A stretch of 64,000 nt of DNA from DASYLJ01 sp964432595. Its GTDB lineage: Bacteria > Desulfobacterota > Binatia > DP-6. Of this stretch, positions 54,363 to 62,966 are shown in pieces (positions within the stretch are counted from its first letter, which is position 1; each line of letters opens with the position of its first letter). The stretch is from the NCBI GenBank assembly GCA_964432595.1, contig CAYSOF010000006.1, positions 62,001-126,000 on the forward strand, given 5' to 3'. A program made the position numbers and the translations under genes. The notes under the pieces were generated by a model, which made no database searches, was not told where the DNA came from, and was given only the letters and a program-made list of their open reading frames with translations.

Positions 54363-54717
54363 GCACGAAGCTCACGGCGACGATGCCCGCGAAGAGGCTC
54401 GTCGACTCCTTGCCGAGCGCCGGCTTGATCGAGAGCGCCAGGAACGCGCCCGGGTTCATGATCGAGCCGGCGCACATCGACGCGACGATCGCCGTCGGCG
54501 GCACGACGTCGAGCTGGCGGAACATCAGGTACGACACGAACAGCAGCCCCGTCATCATCAGGTAGTCGATGTGCGACCGCAGCAGCTGCTGCGAGTCGGG
54601 GAACACGCGCTTCAGCGCCGGCACCTGCAGGTTGCGCACGGCGGTCAGGCACCACGCCTCGACGAGCGCCGTCGCCAGGCAGAAGCATCCCACGAGCACG
54701 AGCCATTCCGGACGCAT
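54304..54717 (-). CDS. Membrane protein with four spans, intact copy of remnant at 46495
   Basis: The 137-residue protein has four hydrophobic spans. It contains RSHIDYLMMTGLLFVSYLMF, a His-Asp motif that recalls the styrene-oxide-isomerase-like neighbours, and the C-terminal KPALGKESTSLFAGIVAVSFVLTTTG. A strong GGAGGAGG site precedes the ATG at 54717. Its last part is also found as a truncated copy after the RHS gene (46495-46555). It is divergent from an AraC-type regulator 88 bases away, which may control it. Function is unknown. Confidence 0.68.
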   Translation of the reverse strand: MRPEWLVLVGCFCLATALVEAWCLTAVRNLQVPALKRVFPDSQQLLRSHIDYLMMTGLLFVSYLMFRQLDVVPPTAIVASMCAGSIMNPGAFLALSIKPALGKESTSLFAGIVAVSFVLTTTGYLGTAWLLARAVLS

Positions 54718-54805
54718 CGCGTTCCTCCTCCGACGGTTTGTCTCGACCCGTCGCGCCGGTGATACCTACCGCGGACCGCGCCGTCACGGATTGAACGTTT
54801 GGGCT

Positions 54806-55540
54806 ATGCCGGCCTCCGACACCCTGGTCGCGCTCGGCGCGGACCGCTCGCTGTATCTCGGCCGGCTGCCGGCGACGGACTGGCATCGGCACGGGGCCCC
54901 CGTTCTATTGATGGGGCTCAGCGGTCCGATCGACGTGCAGGTCGCCGGCGGCGCCCGCGAGCGATGCCGGAGCGCCATCGTCGCCGCCGACGTGGCGCAC
55001 GTGCTCGATCCGCGCGGGGAGCGCATCGCGGTGCTCTACCTCGAGCCCGACGCGCCGGAGTTCCGTACGGTTCGCGACCGCTGGCTCGGCGACGCCGACG
55101 TCGTGTTCGACCCGGCCCGGACGCCGGACGACCGCGGCGCCGTCGAGCGCCGCCTCGAGCGGTTCGACGTCGAAGCGCTGCTCGGGCCGTCGCGCGGGTC
55201 GCTGATCGACGGCCGCATCGCGCGCACGCTGCCCTCGCTGCGGGCGGACGCCGTCGCCGGACGCGACGGCATGGCGACGCTCGCGGACCTGTCCACGTCG
55301 CGCTTCAACCACCTCTTCCGGGCCGAGACCGGCGTCAGCTTTCGCCGATATCGGCTGTGGACGCGACTGCGCGGGGCGATCCGCAGCGTGGCGTCGACGC
55401 GGACCCTGACCGACGCTGCCCTCGACGGCGGCTTCGCCGATGCGGCGCACTTCAGCCGCGGCTTCCGCGACATGTTCGGCCTGCCTCCGTCGGCCGTGCT
55501 GAAGGATCTGCGCCGGCTCGACCTGCTCGACCGGCCGTAA
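54806..55540 (+). CDS. AraC-family transcriptional regulator
   Basis: The 244-residue regulator has an N-terminal cupin-like sensing domain (about 1-120, with WHRHGAPVLLMGLSGPIDVQV) and a C-terminal AraC double helix-turn-helix (about 150-240). The latter has LADLSTSRFNHLFRAETGVSFRRYRLWTRL and DAALDGGFADAAHFSRGFRDMFGLPP. It is divergent from the membrane-protein gene at 54717. AraC regulators often control a divergent neighbour, so that gene is a candidate target. The inducer is unknown. Confidence 0.87.
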   Translation: MPASDTLVALGADRSLYLGRLPATDWHRHGAPVLLMGLSGPIDVQVAGGARERCRSAIVAADVAHVLDPRGERIAVLYLEPDAPEFRTVRDRWLGDADVVFDPARTPDDRGAVERRLERFDVEALLGPSRGSLIDGRIARTLPSLRADAVAGRDGMATLADLSTSRFNHLFRAETGVSFRRYRLWTRLRGAIRSVASTRTLTDAALDGGFADAAHFSRGFRDMFGLPPSAVLKDLRRLDLLDRP

Positions 55541-55655
55541 TTTCCACGCGCGGCGTGTAAGCCACGCGCCCGCACCGCGGCCGTCGTCTTGGCACCGACC
55601 AGCGACGCCACGCGATCGCGGTCTCGGGCTGGCACGAGGTGGGCGGCGGGCGTAG

Positions 55656-56300
55656 GTGCGGAGCGTGCGGCTCGCGGAGGTCTGGCGCTATCCGGTGAAG
55701 TCCATGGCGGGCGAACGCCTGACGGCGGTCGGCGTCTCGCCGGACGGCATCGCGGGCGATCGCGTCGTCGTCGTGCGCGATCCACGCGGGAAGATCGTGA
55801 CGTCGCGGTCGCGGCCGGGGCTCCTCGGGCTACACGCCACGCTGGGGCCGGACAACGAGCCGCTGGTCGACGGACGTCACTGGCGCGATCCCCACGTCGC
55901 CGCTGCCGTCGAGGCGGCCGCGGGTCCAGGATGCCGTCTCGAGCTGGCGACCGAGACCAGCCGCTTCGACATCCTGCCGCTGCTCGTCGCCACCGACGGC
56001 GCCCTCGCCGCGTTCGGCCACGACCATCGCCGCCTGCGCCCGAACCTGGTGATCGGCGGCGTCGACGGCCTCGCCGAGCGCGACTGGGAGCGCCGGGTGC
56101 TCGCCGTCGGCGAGACGCGCATCGGCCTCCACAGCCTCCGCGAGCGCTGCATCATGACGACGTTCGACCCGGACACGCAGGAGCAGGACGTCGAGGTCCT
56201 CTTGAAGATCCGCCGTGAGTTCGGCGGCCGGATCGCGCTGAACGCCTACGTCGTACGCGGCGGCATGCTGCGCGAAGGCGACCCCGTCACCCTCGTTTGA
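55656..56300 (+). CDS. MOSC domain protein
   Basis: The 214-residue protein has an N-terminal beta-barrel-like domain starting with EVWRYPVKSMAGERL, and a MOSC domain (about 85-210) with RPNLVIGG, the conserved Cys in LRERCIMTTFDPDTQ, and a Lys-rich segment. MOSC domains are found in molybdenum cofactor sulfurases and related enzymes that use a cysteine. The start is a GTG at 55656; a second GTG at 55665 is also good. The nearest molybdenum enzyme gene is at 57870-60056, on the other strand. The exact reaction is unknown. Confidence 0.86.
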   Translation: MRSVRLAEVWRYPVKSMAGERLTAVGVSPDGIAGDRVVVVRDPRGKIVTSRSRPGLLGLHATLGPDNEPLVDGRHWRDPHVAAAVEAAAGPGCRLELATETSRFDILPLLVATDGALAAFGHDHRRLRPNLVIGGVDGLAERDWERRVLAVGETRIGLHSLRERCIMTTFDPDTQEQDVEVLLKIRREFGGRIALNAYVVRGGMLREGDPVTLV

Positions 56301-56333
56301 ACGGCCGCGAGCGGGATGCCAAGGTCGCCGACC

Positions 56334-57494
56334 ATGTCGACGCCCACCTCCGCCGACCTCTTCGATCCGACCGACGAGCACCGCCTGCTGCGGCAGACGG
56401 TCGCCGCGTTCGCCCGCGACGAGGTCGATCCGCAGGCGGCGGAGTACGACGCGAAGGGCGAGCTCAATCTGGCGCTGTTCCGGCGCCTCGGCGACCTCGG
56501 CGTGCTGGGCATCACGGTGCCCGCGAGCGCGGGCGGCGCCGGCATGGACGCCGTCGCGGCGGTCATCGTCCATCACGAGCTCGCGAAGTACGACCCCGGC
56601 TTCACCCTCGCCTACCTCGCGCACGCGATGCTGTTCGTGAACAACTTCAACAACTGCGCGAACGAAGAGCAGCGCGCGCGGTACCTGCCGAAGACGCTCT
56701 CGGGCGAATGGGTCGCCGGCATGGGCATGACCGAGCCCGGCGCCGGCACCGACGTCCTCGGCATGCGCACGACGGCACGCCGCGAGGGCGACGAGTGGGT
56801 CATCGACGGCACCAAGACCTACATCACCAACGGGTGCGAGGGCTTCTGCTTCCTCGTCTACGCCAAGGTCGACGGCCAGATCACCGCGTTCGTCGTCGAC
56901 CGCGACTGTCCCGGCTTCTCGACGTCGCAGCACATCGACAAGCTCGGCATGCGCGGGTCGACGATGTCGGAGCTGATCTTCGACGGCTGCCGCGTGCCGG
57001 CGGCGAACCTGCTCGGCGAGATCGGCGGCGGCGTCGTCCACATGATGCGCAACCTCGAGATCGAACGGCTGACGCTCGCCGCGATGAGCGTCGGCATCGC
57101 CGACCGCTGCGTCGAGATCATGATCCGCTACGCGACCGAGCGGAAGACGTTCGGCCAGCCGATCGCGAGCTACGGCCAGATCCAGCGCTACATCGCCGAC
57201 GGCTACGCGAACGCCGAGGCCGCGAAGGCGCTCGTCTACAACGTCGCGCGCGACGTCGCGCCCGGGCGGCGCGCGCGCCTCGGCTCGGACGCCGCGAAGC
57301 TCGTCGCGGCGCCCGTCGGCAAGATGTGCGCCGACTGGGCGATGCAGGTGATGGGCGGCGCCGGCTACTGCCGCGAGTTCCCCGTCGAGCGTCTGTGGCG
57401 TGACGCCAAGTTGCTCGAGATCGGCGGCGGCACGATCGAAGCGCATCAGAAGAACCTGACGAAGGACCTGACGCGCGCGTACGGGGGACGCTGA
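56334..57494 (+). CDS. Acyl-CoA dehydrogenase, isovaleryl-CoA type
   Basis: The 386-residue FAD enzyme makes a double bond in an acyl-CoA. Motifs: MTEPGAGTDVLGMRTTA (FAD and substrate binding), TYITNGCE, KTFGQPIASYGQIQ and LEIGGGTIEAHQ. The catalytic base is not at the usual late Glu position, where the sequence has Gly. It is Glu244 in the NLEIERLTL segment, as in isovaleryl-CoA dehydrogenase. The ATG at 56334 is preferred to one six codons upstream. It follows the MOSC gene by 33 bases. The substrate is probably a branched or short acyl-CoA. Confidence 0.88.
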   Translation: MSTPTSADLFDPTDEHRLLRQTVAAFARDEVDPQAAEYDAKGELNLALFRRLGDLGVLGITVPASAGGAGMDAVAAVIVHHELAKYDPGFTLAYLAHAMLFVNNFNNCANEEQRARYLPKTLSGEWVAGMGMTEPGAGTDVLGMRTTARREGDEWVIDGTKTYITNGCEGFCFLVYAKVDGQITAFVVDRDCPGFSTSQHIDKLGMRGSTMSELIFDGCRVPAANLLGEIGGGVVHMMRNLEIERLTLAAMSVGIADRCVEIMIRYATERKTFGQPIASYGQIQRYIADGYANAEAAKALVYNVARDVAPGRRARLGSDAAKLVAAPVGKMCADWAMQVMGGAGYCREFPVERLWRDAKLLEIGGGTIEAHQKNLTKDLTRAYGGR

Positions 57495-57524
57495 AGGGCG
57501 TATCCCACGCGCATCCCCGGCGCG

Positions 57525-57544
57525 GGCACATTGTGCAATGTGCC
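57525..57544. promoter_or_regulatory. 20-base palindrome in intergenic region
   Basis: GGCACATTG and its complement (57525-57533 and 57536-57544) flank a two-base TG centre, 30 bases after the acyl-CoA dehydrogenase stop and about 80 bases before the small-protein start. The arms are perfect and not unusually GC-rich, so this resembles an operator for a dimeric regulator more than a terminator. No regulator gene is next to it. Confidence 0.45.
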
Positions 57545-57623
57545 GCGTCCGGGCTCGGGTCGGCGTGCGGTCACCAAGGCACGCGGGTTGCTCGCTCCTG
57601 ATGCAGGACATCAGGAGGAGCCG

Positions 57624-57749
57624 ATGCCGGACCCGAAGACCGACGCGACCGAGACCCCGGAAGGCCCGACGAAGACCGCGCAGGGCGTCTTCATCGCGGC
57701 CGTCGTCGTGCTCATCGCCGCGATCGTCGTGGCACTCTCCCTCACCTGA
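57624..57749 (+). CDS. Short single-span membrane protein
   Basis: The 41-residue protein has a charged Thr/Pro-rich N-terminus and one membrane span near the C-terminus (about 22-40, GVFIAAVVVLIAAIVVALSL). A very strong AGGAGGAG site lies 4 bases upstream of the ATG at 57624, which supports translation. A longer open frame upstream has no such site. The stop overlaps the ATG of a further short frame (57749). No family is recognised. Small single-span proteins often modulate membrane enzymes, but no partner is evident. Confidence 0.65.
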   Translation: MPDPKTDATETPEGPTKTAQGVFIAAVVVLIAAIVVALSLT

Positions 57750-57865
57750 TGGAACGCGCGGCACCTCCCGACGACGGCGGCGGACGCGGCAGCTTCACGG
57801 TGCCGCATGACGCGCTCGTCGAGAGCGCCGGCGACGGCCGCCACTCCGCGCCGGACCTGCCGTGA
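57749..57865 (+). CDS. Possible 38-residue peptide coupled to the preceding gene
   Basis: The ATG overlaps the stop of the small membrane protein (TGATG). The peptide is rich in Gly, Asp and Pro and has no hydrophobic span. It ends 5 bases before the 3' end of the molybdopterin oxidoreductase gene on the other strand. Coupled translation is plausible, but codon composition alone cannot prove that it is a gene. Confidence 0.3.
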   Translation: MERAAPPDDGGGRGSFTVPHDALVESAGDGRHSAPDLP

Positions 57866-57869
57866 CCGC

Positions 57870-60056
57870 TCACGCGGCGTGCGTCGTCCCGCTCGCCTCG
57901 CGCTTGTGCAGCGTCACCGGGACGCCGTTCAGCACCGACTGCCCGACGACACCTTCGACGAGCTGATCGTCGCTCCAGTCGTTGGCCGACACGCCGGCGT
58001 GCGCGCCCGCCGTCCGCTGCCAGGCCGCCGACGGGCCGTGCCCCCAGCCGTGCGGCAGGCTCACCACGCCGGGGCTCACCTCGGCCGTGACGCGGATCGG
58101 CACGTCGCCGCGGTACACGCGGCTCGCCAGCGTGATCGTCTCGCCGTCCGCGACGCCCGCGCGCGCCGCGTCGTCGGGATGGACGTACAGCACGCAGCGC
58201 GGCCGCCCCGACACCATCGCGGGCACGTTGTGCATCCACGAGTTGTTGCTGCGGATGTCGCGACGGCCGATCAGCAGCATCTCGTCGCGCGCCGGCGCGG
58301 CGTCGAGCGTGGCGGCGAGGCGGCGCGCGTCGTCGACGATCGGCGCGGCGGCGAGGTTGGCGAGACGATCGCGGCGCTGGATCCGGCGCGTGACGCCCGG
58401 CTGCAGCGGACCGAGATCAATGCCGTGCGGCGCGTGCTTGAGCTTTTCCATGGTGAGCCCCTTCGACCACGGCAGGAAGCGATCGCCGTACGGACCGATG
58501 CGCACCCCGAGGCTCAGCAGCGACTCCGGCGTCCAGCGCCAGCCGAACCGTTCCGCGACGGCGATCATGCGGTCCTGCCACGGCGTACCCGTCGGACCGC
58601 CGCCGAGCCGCTTCACCAGGTCGAGGACGATCTCCCAGTCGTGCCGCTCGCCGGGCACGGGCGGCACGACGGCCGGCGACCAGCGCGCGACGTTGCGGGC
58701 CGCGAAGTTCGGCATGAGCAGATCGGCGTGCTCCTCGGTGAGCGACCACGCCGGCGGCAGGATCACGTCGGCGTGCCGCGTCGTCTCGTTGACGTACAGG
58801 TCGATCGACGCGACGAAGTCGAGCTTGGCGATCGCGGCGTCGAGCCGGCGGCCGTTCGGCGTCGACAGCACCGGGTTGCCCGCGAACGTCAGCAGCGCAC
58901 GGATCTGCCCGGGGCCGGGCGTCTCCATCTCTTCGGCCAGGATCGCCGCCGGCAGGTCGCCCGCGGTCTCGGGCAGCCCGCGCACGCGGCTCGTCCAACG
59001 GCCGTGCCCGTCGCCGCCGACCATGCCCATCAGCTGCACGACGTCGATCGCGGGCGACGGGAACATCGCGCCGCCGACCTCGCCGAGCTTGCCGGCGGCG
59101 AGGTTCAGGAGATCCGTGGCCCACGTCGCGACCGTGCCGAACGCGTTGTTGCAGATGCCGACCCGCGAGTACGCCGAGCCGGTGCGCGCGTCGGACAGCT
59201 CGAGCGCGAGCCGCTCGATCGTCGCCGCGGGCACGCCGACGTGGGGCGCGACCCGCTCGGGCGTGAACGCGCGGACGAGCGTCTCGATCGCGTCCCACCC
59301 CGTCGCCACCGTGGCGATGCGCGCGCGGTCGACGCGACCGCGCGCGACCAGCACGTGCACCATCGACAGCAGCAGCGCCGCGTCGCCGCCGGGACGGATC
59401 GGCACGTGCTCGTCGGCGAGCTTCGCGGTCTCGGTCTCGCGCGGGTCGACGACGACGACGCGTCCGCCGCGCTGCTGGATGGCGCGCAGCCGCCCGCGCA
59501 TGTCGGGCGCGGTCAGGAAGCTGCCGTTCGACACGACCGGGTTCGCGCCGAGGCAGAGGAGGTAATCGGTGCGATCGACGTCGGGCACAGGCACCGCGAC
59601 GGACGAGCCATACAGGTGCCACGACGTCGCGAAGCGCGGGCTGGTGTCCTGTGAGCCGGCGCTGGTGCAGTTCTTCGTGCCGAGCGCTTTGATGAGCGCC
59701 GAGCGCAGCAGCAGCACGCGCGGATTGTGGACGACGGGATTGCCGACGTAGAGCGCGACGGCGTCGCGGCCGTGGGCGCGCTGGACGTCGCCGATGCGCG
59801 TCGCGATCAGGTCGAGCGCCTCGTCCCAGCCGATCGGACGGAAGCTGCCGTCGGGCTGACGGCGCACCGGCGTGCGCAGGCGATCGGGATCGTCGTGGAG
59901 GGCGGCGATCGCCACGCCCTTCGGACAGACGTAGCCGTGCGAGAGCACGTCGTCGGGGTCGGGGCGGACGTCGACGATGCGGTCGCCCTCGACGTCGAAG
60001 GCGAGCCCGCAGCTGGCCTCGCAAAGGGTGCAGGTCCGAAAGACGGTCGTCGCCAT
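57870..60056 (-). CDS. Molybdopterin-dependent oxidoreductase (bis-MGD family)
   Basis: The 728-residue enzyme has an N-terminal 4Fe-4S motif C9-x2-C12-x3-C16-x27-C44 and the domains of the DMSO reductase/formate dehydrogenase superfamily. In the segment where a Cys, Sec or Ser usually binds molybdenum (GTKNCTSAGSQDTS) the aligned position is Asp137. A Cys lies at 130 in the same loop. No twin-arginine signal is seen, so it is cytoplasmic. It stands alone on the minus strand. The substrate cannot be told; annotations such as formate dehydrogenase would be guesses. Confidence 0.86.
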   Translation of the reverse strand: MATTVFRTCTLCEASCGLAFDVEGDRIVDVRPDPDDVLSHGYVCPKGVAIAALHDDPDRLRTPVRRQPDGSFRPIGWDEALDLIATRIGDVQRAHGRDAVALYVGNPVVHNPRVLLLRSALIKALGTKNCTSAGSQDTSPRFATSWHLYGSSVAVPVPDVDRTDYLLCLGANPVVSNGSFLTAPDMRGRLRAIQQRGGRVVVVDPRETETAKLADEHVPIRPGGDAALLLSMVHVLVARGRVDRARIATVATGWDAIETLVRAFTPERVAPHVGVPAATIERLALELSDARTGSAYSRVGICNNAFGTVATWATDLLNLAAGKLGEVGGAMFPSPAIDVVQLMGMVGGDGHGRWTSRVRGLPETAGDLPAAILAEEMETPGPGQIRALLTFAGNPVLSTPNGRRLDAAIAKLDFVASIDLYVNETTRHADVILPPAWSLTEEHADLLMPNFAARNVARWSPAVVPPVPGERHDWEIVLDLVKRLGGGPTGTPWQDRMIAVAERFGWRWTPESLLSLGVRIGPYGDRFLPWSKGLTMEKLKHAPHGIDLGPLQPGVTRRIQRRDRLANLAAAPIVDDARRLAATLDAAPARDEMLLIGRRDIRSNNSWMHNVPAMVSGRPRCVLYVHPDDAARAGVADGETITLASRVYRGDVPIRVTAEVSPGVVSLPHGWGHGPSAAWQRTAGAHAGVSANDWSDDQLVEGVVGQSVLNGVPVTLHKREASGTTHAA

Positions 60057-60122
60057 TGGTCCCGTCTAATTCTCCGTCCTGGCGAATGGAAAGGGCCATT
60101 CCCGACCCGGCGACCGGTCCAC

Positions 60123-61934
60123 TCAGGCGCCGGGCACGACCTGCGCGCGGATCGCCGTCGCGGTACCGTCGGGACGGCCGTAGACGACCAGCACGTCGCC
60201 GTCGCCCACCGAGGCCACGGCCGGTTCGGTCAGGGCGACGCCCGACACGAGCAGCCGCGGCGGGGAATCGACGACGGTGCCGTCCGCGCGGACCGCGACC
60301 GCGCGCAGGTCGCCGTTCGGCTCGACCCAGGCCACCAGCCAGACGGTGCCGTCGAACGCCGCCACCGGCCCTGCCGCGACGCCGCTCGGCGTCGTCGCGA
60401 TCTCGATGCGCGGGGAATCGAGCACCTCGCCGGTGGACGCCACCCGCGTCCCCACGATCCGGTCGACGGACGGCGGAAACACCTGTCGCCATGCGACGAG
60501 GAGCTGCCCGTCGCCGGCGACCGCGACCGGCCGACCAGCCTCGACGCTCTCCCCGGCGCTGAAGAGCGGCGTGGTGTCGAGCGCGGGATCGGTCCATCGC
60601 TGGAGGATGAAGCCCTCCTCCGCGGGAGGTGGCGTCGGGTTGATCCGTCCCGCCCGGAACACGGCGATCGTATCGTCGCCCAGCGATGCGAGCGACGCCG
60701 TCGACGTCGCCGCGCCATCGGCCGACGGAGCGAAGTAGATGTCGAACGCGGAGCGGGTCGGTCCGCCGCTTCCTGCGAAGGTCAGCATCGCGGCGTCCGG
60801 CCCCGGGATGCTTCCGCCCACGCACCAGCTCGATCGCGACCATGCCGTCACGAATCGATCGGCGCCCGCGCCGGTGACGGCGGTCGGTCCTTCGAAGAGG
60901 ATCGAGCAGGAGCCGATGCGCGGACCCCACGCGAGGTCGTCGATCGGGCGCATCGTGCCATCCGCGTCGATCCGGCGTCCGGAGACCATGCTGAAATCGC
61001 CCGCCGCGGTCCCGTACGCCCCCCAGGTCGCGTAGTACGCCTGCGCGTCGGAACCGACCGCCAGCTGACCGTTCCCCGTGACGCCGCAGGGCACATCGTC
61101 GCTCAGCACGCGGACCTGCGCATCGACCGGGGTCACGTCGGCGTCGTATCGACGCGCGAGCACGTCGGTCCGTGGCCGCCGCGCGAACGACTGCCACGCG
61201 ATCAGGTATCCGTCGCCGTCGGAGGCGGCGCCCAGCGACACCGGCGACGAGAGCGCGAGCGCGGTGCAGGCGACGGCGATCTCGCCCGCGAGCGGCGCGC
61301 CGCACGACGCGGGCTGGCAGTGGGTGTCACAGGCGCCGGCGCCCGGCGGCTCGCACGCCTCGCCGGCGTCGATGACGCCGTTGCCACACGTCGCCGGCGG
61401 CAGCGGGCACTCGATCAGCTGGCACGTCGTCGGGTCACACCGCCGGAAATCGCTCGCATCACACTCCTCACCGGGCTCGACGACGCCGTTGCCGCACACG
61501 GGCTCGATGCACCCGCCCGCGTCGCAGCCGGTCGGCACGCTCGGAAACCCGCTGATGCAGGCGGTCACGCGCGGCGTGCTCGTGCACTTGGCGGCCTGCG
61601 GGACCACGCGGTGCTTCTCGCGGCCGTTCGTCGTCGCGATGCGGCAGCACACGACCGCCCCTGGACGTCCGCACACCGACAGCTTCGCATGCTTCAGCGC
61701 ATCGCGGCGGCACGACGACGGCAGGTCGCTGCTCGCGATCAAGCCCTTCACCACCTGCGTGGCACACGCGACGTGGGTGCCACGCGTCGCCGCCGCCGCG
61801 CACGGGCACGCGTCGTCGATCGCCGACCAGGCGGCGGTGACCGCGGCCGTGTCGGTGCAGGCGGCGCGCGCATCCGCGGCAGCGAGCAGCGCGACGACGG
61901 CCAGCGAGGTTGCGTGGAAGCGTGCGATCCACAT
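60123..61934 (-). CDS. Large secreted protein with Cys-rich repeats
   Basis: The 603-residue product has a signal peptide (about 1-24) and an N-terminal Cys-rich region. Two copies of a CGNGVxxxGExC repeat lie near residues 145-200, as in Myxococcus-type cysteine-rich repeat proteins. A beta-propeller-like region with GDGYLIAWQSF, QAYYATWGAYG and DGQLLVAWRQVF units follows. The ATG at 61934 begins the signal peptide. The protein is probably displayed on the cell surface. It is divergent from the first ATPase gene. The RHS protein in this window shares a similar Cys repeat. Confidence 0.7.
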   Translation of the reverse strand: MWIARFHATSLAVVALLAAADARAACTDTAAVTAAWSAIDDACPCAAAATRGTHVACATQVVKGLIASSDLPSSCRRDALKHAKLSVCGRPGAVVCCRIATTNGREKHRVVPQAAKCTSTPRVTACISGFPSVPTGCDAGGCIEPVCGNGVVEPGEECDASDFRRCDPTTCQLIECPLPPATCGNGVIDAGEACEPPGAGACDTHCQPASCGAPLAGEIAVACTALALSSPVSLGAASDGDGYLIAWQSFARRPRTDVLARRYDADVTPVDAQVRVLSDDVPCGVTGNGQLAVGSDAQAYYATWGAYGTAAGDFSMVSGRRIDADGTMRPIDDLAWGPRIGSCSILFEGPTAVTGAGADRFVTAWSRSSWCVGGSIPGPDAAMLTFAGSGGPTRSAFDIYFAPSADGAATSTASLASLGDDTIAVFRAGRINPTPPPAEEGFILQRWTDPALDTTPLFSAGESVEAGRPVAVAGDGQLLVAWRQVFPPSVDRIVGTRVASTGEVLDSPRIEIATTPSGVAAGPVAAFDGTVWLVAWVEPNGDLRAVAVRADGTVVDSPPRLLVSGVALTEPAVASVGDGDVLVVYGRPDGTATAIRAQVVPGA

Positions 61935-62018
61935 TCGGCGAGGGCCCCCCGACGTGCGAGGTACTGCCTTCCGACGACGCGGATCAAGCCGAAATTGCAC
62001 TCCCGACGGGGCGCGGAT

Positions 62019-62966
62019 ATGAGCCGGGGCGTGGCCGCCCGGCTCCCGCTCACTTCGCAGCGTCTCGTCGTCGTGACCGGAAAGGGTGGCGTCGGCAAGA
62101 GCGCCGTCACCGCCGCGCTGGCGCGCGCCGCCGGCAGCACCGGCAAGCGCGTCCTGGCCGTCGAGGTCGGCCGCGGGCGGCTCGGGCCGCTGCTCGGCGC
62201 CGACCGCCTCGGGACCGATCCGACCACCGTCGGCGGCGGCGTGTCGGCGGTCGTCATCGAGCCGGAGGAAGCGCTCGGCGACTTCGTCCTCGGCGTGCTG
62301 CGCCTGCGCGTGTTCGCGCGCCGCCTGCTCGAGAGCACGTCGTTCCAGGTCCTCGCCGCCGCCGCGCCCGGCCTCCCGGAATTCCTCGTCCTGCACAAGC
62401 TGGCCGGCTGGCTCGACGCGCGCCGGCTCGGCCGTCGCGTGCACGACCTGATCGTCGTCGACGCACCGGCGTCGGGCCACTCGCTGCCGCTCCTCTCCGC
62501 GCCGCAGACGCTCGGCACGCTCGCGCGCATCGGCCCGGTCGCCGACACGCTCCGCAGCATCGAGGAGCGCCTGCTCGATCCGGCCGCGACGCTCGTCTGC
62601 CTCGTGACGACTCCCGAGGAGCTCGCCGTCCGCGAGACCGTCGAGCTCTACCGCGAGCTCACGAAGCGCCTCGGGCTGCCGGTCGCGCCGCCGATCGTGA
62701 ACGCGCTGCCGCCGCGCCGCTTCGCGACCGGCGACGAGGCGGCGCTGGCGCGGCTCGAGACCGTCGAAGCCGCACATCCGCACATGCAGGCGGCGCGGTT
62801 CCTGATCGAGCGCCGGCGCCAGGCGGCGGCCCAGGTGACGGCGCTCCGAAAGGCGCTCGGGGTGCCGCCGGTTCGCCTGCCCTTCCTCTTCGCCGGTCCC
62901 GAGGCGCCGGGCGGCGTCGAGACGCTCGCCGCGGAGCTGGCCGACGCCGCGGGGATGGCGGCATGA
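62019..62966 (+). CDS. Get3/ArsA-like ATPase, BagA-like subunit
   Basis: The 315-residue ATPase has the deviant Walker A GKGGVGKS (21-28) with the signature Lys22 that reaches across a dimer. The switch I position reads VEVGRGRL, where Get3 has TDPA, so the usual catalytic Asp is missing. The pattern matches mycobacterial Rv3679 (BagA). Its stop overlaps the start of the second ATPase gene (ATGA), so they are probably a heterodimer. In Mycobacterium the related pair affects glycerol/lipid metabolism. Cytoplasmic; the client is not known. Confidence 0.85.
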   Translation: MSRGVAARLPLTSQRLVVVTGKGGVGKSAVTAALARAAGSTGKRVLAVEVGRGRLGPLLGADRLGTDPTTVGGGVSAVVIEPEEALGDFVLGVLRLRVFARRLLESTSFQVLAAAAPGLPEFLVLHKLAGWLDARRLGRRVHDLIVVDAPASGHSLPLLSAPQTLGTLARIGPVADTLRSIEERLLDPAATLVCLVTTPEELAVRETVELYRELTKRLGLPVAPPIVNALPPRRFATGDEAALARLETVEAAHPHMQAARFLIERRRQAAAQVTALRKALGVPPVRLPFLFAGPEAPGGVETLAAELADAAGMAA

